From positions 1-64,000 of the forward strand of contig JAEUBA010000053.1 in assembly GCA_018257865.1 (NCBI GenBank): a stretch of 64,000 nucleotides of DNA, given 5' to 3'. Below, piece by piece: positions 57,581-64,000 of this stretch. The notes under the pieces are model-generated. The model ran no database searches. It was not told the origin of the DNA and was given only the letters and a program-made list of their open reading frames with translations. A program made the position numbers and the translations under genes. Each line of letters starts with the position of its first letter. The stretch's first letter is position 1. The DNA is from Stereocaulon alpinum. Taxonomy: Eukaryota; Ascomycota; Lecanoromycetes; Lecanorales; Stereocaulaceae.

Positions 57581-58670
57581 TCCTCATCCTCCTCCCGAGC
57601 CCCTGCATCATCCGAATCATCTCCAAATTTCCATTCCCTTCCTAGATGTTCGCGATATCTGCAGAGAGTCCGGTTGTTTGTCTTCTGGGGTGTGGTATGT
57701 GGGGAGGATTCGATAGCGTTGATTAGCACCATATCGATGTAGGCGATGATTTTTGACTGCCTGATAGCCCAAGTAAATGGCTCTGTCGTAAAAAATTTCT
57801 TGTTTTCATCAAGGAATGCGAAGCGAAATTCCTTGCTATCAGACAGCATCCCAAAAACACTTTGGTTGACCCGGTTCACTCTTGCTTCATGCACAGCAGC
57901 CATATACACCAGTAGCTGAGGCATCCCTATAGCAGCGGACTCGTACGGTTTCGCTTCGACAACAAGGAGAATAGCACCCGTATCACTCTTTTCGGTACCA
58001 TAGCCTATTGCCCAGTCTGCTCTGCCCTTGACTATCTCGTTATTGCCATAGATGTTCTTAATGCGAATTGACACGGGGACTTCTGCAGATACTTGTAGAC
58101 GATGATGTGCATCTTTGTCTTCCAAATGGCGTAGACGGTCCATGATGATAAGATCAAGTACAGTTCGGCAGAATGATTCATCGTGTCTTACACTGACATA
58201 ATCGCTGCTTTTGAGATCTTTGATCACCGAGGCTTTATGAATGTGAGCTTTCGGAACGCCCTAAGTATAATCCATACACACTTACCAAAATGCTCGGACA
58301 GCTGCCCGGAGTCTTGCAAGTGCTCAGTCTTGAGATTGAAGACGTACGATATGTCGTCTTCTTTGTAATTCACGTCCAGGGCTTTCGCTGCAGCGGTAGT
58401 GCGCTTGAAGTCGGTGGCTTGACGAGTCTGCTAAAATATTAGTGTCGTCTTCTCATCATGCAATATGATAGTGTTCACTGGTAAAGCTCTCCGATGAGGT
58501 GGAATCACATCGCTGTAGGCTTTGCGTATTGAATCTAAGACTGGCACAAGGCATTTCAGGCTGGGATGCAGACTGTCTGGTATGAGCTCTAATGCTGCTA
58601 TCTGCTCTTCGTCTAACTCGAGAGACAAAGGATTTCCTTTTCGATCGCCTGAGGATTTGCGTTTGGACAT
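57487..58670 (-). CDS. PD-(D/E)XK nuclease-like fungal protein
   Basis: Three exons (58479-58670, 58286-58427, 57487-58232) give 359 residues. A 51-bp intron (branch CACTAAT) removes an otherwise in-frame TAG, and a 53-bp intron gives the join SEHF-ASVIKDLKSSDYVSVRHDESFCRTVLDLIIMDRL. The core reads GRADWAIGYG (Asp), then GAILLVVEAKPYESAAIGMPQLLVYMAAVHEAR: a D...ExK-Q arrangement of PD-(D/E)XK nucleases. C-terminal EPFTWAIRQSKIIAYIDMVL is followed by an acidic run (REEDEEDEEDDDDDD) and a short basic end. The family is common in fungal accessory genomes; its target is unknown and it may be transposon- or immunity-related. ATG 58670 follows a more upstream in-frame codon without support. Confidence 0.8.
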
Positions 58671-58820
58671 TTTGGTGTGAATGGCAATAAGTAGATGCAA
58701 AGGCAGCAGCAACTAAGGTAGAGGGCGGCGAGCTATGACTAATCGGATTAGGCGCACTTTACCGGACGAGGTAATTCACCTGGGTTTCTTACGGCCAGCG
58801 CCAAGACAGCCAAGAGTCAC
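58671..58820. other. Short region upstream of the nuclease-like gene
   Basis: This is the promoter side of the minus-strand gene and the left flank of the hairpin cluster. Nothing else is recognised. Confidence 0.4.
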
Positions 58821-58821
58821 A

Positions 58822-59030
58822 GGGAGCCCGGGAGCCAAATACTCAGCCGATCGGAGTGCCGCCTAACTACTATTAGTACCGGGCTCCCAGCTCAGCGCGG
58901 GTAGAGAAAAGCTCAGCGTGGGTAGAAAGTTCATTGCGGGTAGAAAAAAAAAAGTTCTACCCGCAATAAGCCGCGTGCATATGCTGAGCATCACTTATTT
59001 CAGCATATGATTACGCATATGCTGAGTATC
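58822..59030. repeat. Cluster of inverted and direct repeats next to the gypsy block
   Basis: A perfect 10-bp inverted repeat GGGAGCCCGG/CCGGGCTCCC lies at 58822-58831 and 58879-58888. Three imperfect direct copies of GCTCAGCGYGGGTAGA-type sequence run from 58890 to 58945. A perfect 13-bp hairpin stem pairs 58933-58945 with 58955-58967 around an A-rich loop. GCATATGCTGAG occurs at 58977 and 59015 with an inverted CAGCATATG between. It is dense secondary structure and not part of any gene I can see. Confidence 0.75.
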
Positions 59031-59049
59031 CCTTTGACCGGCAAGAAGT

Positions 59050-62000
59050 CACACCCCCTAAAACTAAACCCGATTAGGTGCTAGTACGTGTATAAAGACC
59101 GACTTCCGGCGCTAGTCCTCGATCTTTAGCGCTAAATTAAGAAAGTAAATAATAGTTATAATATATATAGATATATTAATTTTGCAGCGATTCCTACTAA
59201 AATTAATATATATAACTATTACTATCTTAATTTGTCTCCGCCGGATTATCTAGCTAAATATATAAAGTCTATACTAGGGCTAAAGCTTATAAACTAGATA
59301 CTTTTTACCCTTAGAATTAATATCTAAGTACCCTAGAAGGTTCCTAGGACCTAGGCCCTAAAGCTACCCTAGGGATCCGCCTTATACGGTACTAACCCGC
59401 TGTAACAGCTGGTTTAGGTACCACGTTTAGGGGCTACCCCGCTCGGAAAATTGTTACGGCTCGCCTAGAGGTGATCGCAGGAGAAGGCAGCTTTAAAGAA
59501 AACTACCTTATATTAGGATTTAGCTAATAGGCTACGCTTAGTATCTAGAAAATAGGATAAAGAAGAAAAGAAGTAAGAGCTTAGGAGCTTATAGGCCTAA
59601 ATACCCCTAGCACTAGTTAAGCGCTACGCTAAAGCTAAAAGGGGCTAGCATTAGACCTAGGCTAAACCTAGGCCGAATCTAAGCTAGACCTAGGCCGAAT
59701 CTAAGCTAAGGTATATAAATACTAGTAAGTAATAAAGGACTAGTAAGGTATTAAAGACCCCTAGATTAGGATTATAATATTACCCCCCCCCTCTAAAAAA
59801 CTGCGTCCGCGCAGTTACTGTTATAGGACGATTATTATTAAGGTGGGTATAGTTATTAATCCTATTATTATAGGCCTTCAGCTAAGCAGGGAGTACTCGT
59901 AGAGGGCCTTTTATATTAAGATACTGTAGGTAGAAGGCTTTTAATATATAAGGCGCTATTATTATATTAGAGTAGGGATACTATTCTAGGTCTTTATTAA
60001 TACCTCTTTACTTAATCTAATACTTTAAGGTAGAGCTAACTAGCTTAGAGCCTAGTATCTCCTCTAACTCCTACTTATCTTATTCCAGCAGTAGTTATAT
60101 TAGGGCTACTAAGGTTAGGGCGTTACTACCCTAGTAAGGGATTATCAGGGTATTTATAGAGGGAGTAGGAGTAGAATACCAGCTAGATTATCTAGTCCTT
60201 TAGGAGTTCTACCTTCTAACTTTTACTAACCTTCTCTAAGACCCTAACTAGGCTATACTAGTTATTAGAGAGCTTATAAGAGGGTTAATCTACCCTCTAG
60301 TTCTAAGTATCTACTAGTACTAGGTCTCTAATATCTTAGTCTACCTTATAACATTTATAGTTAGCTATTCGTCTTATCTTATCCTACTACGACTGTAAGG
60401 AGGAGTATATAAATTATATAGTATTTTCTATATATAAGGCGACTTATATAGCGTCCTTATAATTTAGCTTTTCTAAGGCGGTAATAGAGGGATTAGGATT
60501 ATAGAGGTCCTAGGAGGTATATAGCTTATACCCGTTTAACAGCTAGAAGGGCGTAATACCTAGAGATTTATATAGTAGGGTTAGCTAGGCTAGATCTATA
60601 ATTAGTAGTATTTAGCTCCAGTTATCCTAATAGTATGTATAGAATAGGCGAAGGCGCTATTTTACGTACTAGTTTATAATCTCCGTTTAGCTATTAATAT
60701 TTAGATTATATAATATAGTAAGCTTTACCTTAGTGCCTAGGATCTAGTAGTACTCCTTCTAAAAAGTTAATATAAATTATACCCCTTAGTCTAAGATAAT
60801 AGAGTCGGGTATACCTTAATAATAAATTTAGTAAGTAAGGAATAATTCAGCTATTCCCTTTACTATAATAGTTTTATAGTATAGTACTAAGAGAGATTTC
60901 TTCGATAGTTAGTCTATAACTATAAAAGTAAAGTTATAGCTAGCCTCGTCTAGCGGTAGCTTAGTAAAGTTTATAGTTAAGTATTAATATAGACGGGCTA
61001 GAATCTCTAGGGGCTTTAAAAAGCTTAGAGTCTTATCTCTATAAGCCTTTATTTAGGTATAGCTATAATTAGCGATATACTACGCTATATTATTTCTAAC
61101 GTTCCTCTAGTAGTATTATCTAGATAGGATTATCTTAACCTTACTAATCCCTATATACGCGATAGCTAGCTGGGCGTAAATATAGCGGATTAGGGATATC
61201 TATAGCTTTAGTAGCTCTATTAGTACTTTAAGCCTACCTTAGAAGTATAGCTTACTATAGTCTAAGTCGTAGTTAAGGTAGTCGCTGCGGGCTTACTTAC
61301 GTAGGGGTTCTAGCTCCGGCGAGTTCTTATTAGCGTCGATTACCTAGTTAATAATATTATAGCCCTTAATATTATATACGGTCGCTAAGGCGGGATTAGG
61401 CGCTTCGCCTTTTAAGTATTCTTCTAGTTCTTTAGGGTCTACTAGCGTAGTAACAGGTAATAGCTTAACCTTTTCTATAATTTAGACTAAGTCGCAGTCT
61501 AGATAGGCGGTAAGAGAGGTAACTATAACTTCTTCTAGTATTTAAGGGTCTACCTTCTTACTTAAGAGGAGTTACTAGCTCCGGATCGCGCGTTTATAGG
61601 CTTTTAGGGGCGTAATATCTTACTCCCTATAAGATAGTATATCCGCTATAGTATTCGTAACGCCGGTGCGGTATATAATTATAAAGTAGAAGTTAGTAAA
61701 GAACTTAGCCTAGCGAGCTTAGCAGGCTATAAGGTCTTTAGTAGTTATAAAGTATTCTAAGGCCTTATAATTAGTATATATATAGACTAACTTCTAAGCT
61801 TTAAGAAGCTCTAGCTTATACTACTAGAAGGAGTAGAAGATCGCGAGTAGCTCCTTATTATAAATTAGGTAATTTAACTCTATATCCCCTATTATTTTTA
61901 AGAAGTATCCTACTAGGTAGAAGAGGCTATTCTTATATTTCTATAATAAGATACTAGCGACTACTCTATCTAAGGAATCCGTCTTAAGGCGGGTTTCCTT

Positions 62001-64000
62001 ATAAGGATTATAATACTTAAGGATAGGGGTAGAGAGGAGTGCTTAGTAGAGGGAGTCCTAAGTATAGCGATAGGTATTATTAAAGTAGAAAGGTATATCC
62101 TTAGCTATTAGGTAGACGAGCGGAGTAGTAATCCTACTATATCCTTAGATAAACCTTTAGTAGAAGTTATAGAAGCTTAGGTAGCTTTAGATACCTTATA
62201 TATTACCTATATACTACTAGGTCTTAATAATAGCGACCTTCTTTAGATTTACCTTAATACTATCTACTCTAATAATAAAGCTGAGGAACTTAGTCTTTAT
62301 AATATTAAACTCGCTCTTCTTAATATTAGCTTATAGGCCGTTAGCTTATAAGATAGCTATAACCTTTTTAGTATAGATCTTATACTCTGCGATAGACTTA
62401 AAGTAAATTAGGATATTATCTATATATACTAAGTAGAAATTATTAAGGTATTCTATTAGGATATTATTAATAAAACGTTAGAAGGTAGCTAGGGCGTTTA
62501 TTAACCTAAATAGTATTACCTTATACTTAAAGGTACTATATCGACTGCGGAAACTAATAAGGTCCTCTAAGTCTTAGTAGATCCTTACTCTATAGAACGC
62601 CTATTAGATATTAATCTTCGTAAAGATCTTAGCTTTATAGATTTAAGCTATTATCTTATCTATTAGCGGGAGCGGGTACTAATCCTTCTTAGTTAGGTCG
62701 TTAAGCTTCTGGAAATCGATATAGAAGTATAAGCTACCGTCTTCCTTTCTAGCGAAGAGTATTAAAGCTATATATAGTATATTCGATAGCTTAATAAACC
62801 CCTTATAGAGGTAGTCTATAATATAGTATTTAGCTTTAGAGAGTTACTTATTAGTTATCTTTTATAGCGGCTTAAAGATTAAGGTATTTAGGCTAGTAAG
62901 CTTAATTTTATAGTTTATACTTAGTCTTCTATTAGGTAATATATTAGAGTCTCTTTACGAAAAGAGGGAAGCGAACTCTTAGTATTATAGTAGAAGTTTA
63001 GCTTTTACTAGGTCCTTATCAGCCTAGTACTTAATCTCTAGTACTTCCTAAGGGGAGAGGCTTATATCTACTGCGGCGAGCTTAAGAAAAAGACGCTCTT
63101 AGTATTAGTCTACCCTATAGTTAATCTCGCGCTCTAAATCCTATATTAAGGTAATAAAGGTATTAGAATTAAGAGGTCTCCTAGACCTCTTACTAAGGTA
63201 GAAATAAGATATCGCGATAGCGGAAATTAGGGCGATATTAACCTTATAAGTACTATAGCTAGGGCGTTGAGCCTTAGCTAGTAATATCTTTAGACTTAAT
63301 ATAACTAGTATATCTAACCTTTAGAGGGTATCCTCTATTTTAGTGAGGCGTTTCTCTAAGTTTTACGTAAAACTTAATAGCCTACCGCCTAGCGAATTAG
63401 GTAACCTTAAGTAAGGGGGAGAAACTAAAGCTAGCTACGGAGAGGGTAGTATACTTTAGGATAAAGTATTAATCTAGTTATCTATTAAAAGCTTAGGGTT
63501 AATAGAGGTAAGCCTAGCTTAGCTATAGTAATACTTATCTACCTTAAAAAGGGCGTCCCGACGCTTAGTATCTTATTAGTATACTAAGGAAATTAGTTTC
63601 TTAGGCGGAGTTATTAGGAGGAGTACTCTCTTATTAAAGTACTACTAAATAGTTATATTAGTAGGCTATTTAAAGCTATTCCTCCCTTTAGTATAGACTT
63701 ACTTAATATTATAGTACTCTAAGAATTTCTAACTAATAAGAACGTCGGTATAACCTAAGTTAGTAACTAAGAATAGAAAATTAATATAATAATAGTTAAT
63801 TATTATTATAAGAAGTAGAGCGATTATAATAGGGGAGCCGCTTTAGCTATTATAGCTAGTTAAGATAATTAGCTTAGGAAGCTTAATAAAGCGAATCCTA
63901 AAGGATTTAGAAAGGGCGAAGGCGAGGGAGGTTTTAATTATACTAAAAATATTAGCTCTACTATTAATATATAAAAAGGTTTTAACGAAAGATCTATTAT
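59050..64000 (-). mobile_element. RIP-degraded Ty3/gypsy retrotransposon, truncated by the window end
   Basis: An AT-rich block with stops everywhere and scarce CA/TG starts near 59050. Read on the minus strand it retains gypsy order. Reverse transcriptase includes YLVYIDNILIYFKS (from YxDDILIYS) near 62400-62440. RNase H follows towards 61.7 kb, then an integrase core at about 60.5-61.0 kb with TINFTKLPLDEASYNF, FIVID-LSK, YYGIPDSI-type and LTLLYKSLG-type fragments. A polypurine tract remnant lies at 59783-59791, so the 3' LTR should be 59.05-59.78 kb. Its 5' half is outside the window. Confidence 0.9.
59783..59797 (-). other. Polypurine tract of the gypsy element
   Basis: Nine consecutive C on the plus strand followed by TCT and A-run read as AGAGGGGGGGGG on the minus strand, directly before the presumed 3' LTR. 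It is a typical primer for plus-strand DNA synthesis. Confidence 0.55.

Noticed and set aside
58431..58480. In-frame TAG in the nuclease-like gene
   Set aside because: A 51-bp intron with CACTAAT branch site and TTTTAGCAG acceptor removes it and keeps the frame.
1..64000. CRISPR arrays, bacterial operons, tRNA or rRNA genes
   Set aside because: No spaced direct repeat arrays and no recognisable tRNA or rRNA were found by eye. The intron-containing genes exclude a prokaryotic source.

Overview
This is the left end of a filamentous ascomycete (Pezizomycotina, probably Dothideomycetes) chromosome. Bases 1-123 are about 20.5 copies of the telomere repeat CCCTAA. Genes carry short introns of 46-104 bp (one of 290 bp) with GT or occasionally GC donors and CTGAC/CTAAC-like branch sites. 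Gene families such as APSES, HET, DUF2786/DUF7168, BBE-like oxidases and heme-thiolate peroxygenases fit this group. Three AT-rich blocks (124-880, about 25.0-29.8 kb, about 59.05-64.0 kb) have very few CpA/TpG, many TpA and stops in all frames. That is the signature of repeat-induced point mutation (RIP). The class assignment is inference.

Layout. (1) 0.9-24.7 kb, subtelomeric accessory zone: an SDR reductase, an MFS transporter, a decayed second MFS gene, a full-length ABCC-type ABC transporter, a relic ORF, a secreted heme-thiolate peroxygenase, a small secreted protein, a secreted FAD oxidase, two conserved hypotheticals and a broken DUF2786/DUF7168 gene. (2) 24.7-31.2 kb: a RIP-degraded Ty1/copia element, in minus orientation, sits inside the 5' coding part of an F-box gene; its TTCCT target duplication is preserved and the reading frame is continuous when the element is removed. 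(3) 31.6-34.6 kb: two more decayed genes, a coiled-coil membrane protein and a kinase-like protein. (4) 35.2-47.4 kb, core block of compact intact genes: SGF29, ARF6-type GTPase, an uncharacterised gene, the MBF transcription factor Mbp1, complex I B18 (NDUFB7), a coiled-coil protein, dynactin p25, phosphomannose isomerase and a MetE-like protein. (5) 47.7-58.7 kb, second accessory island: a small secreted candidate, two multi-pass membrane proteins, a HET-domain protein and a PD-(D/E)XK nuclease-like protein. (6) From about 59.05 kb: a RIP-degraded Ty3/gypsy element in minus orientation that runs off the window.

The subtelomeric oxidoreductases, secreted peroxygenase and oxidase, and two exporters look like a detoxification or small-molecule-modification group without a visible synthase backbone; their cooperation is inference. 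Nonsense codons that replace Gln or Arg recur in genes outside the AT-rich blocks, but only between the telomere and about 34.6 kb. The core block shows none.

Exon joins were worked out by hand from splice signals, frame continuity and family expectations. They have not been checked against transcripts or database searches.
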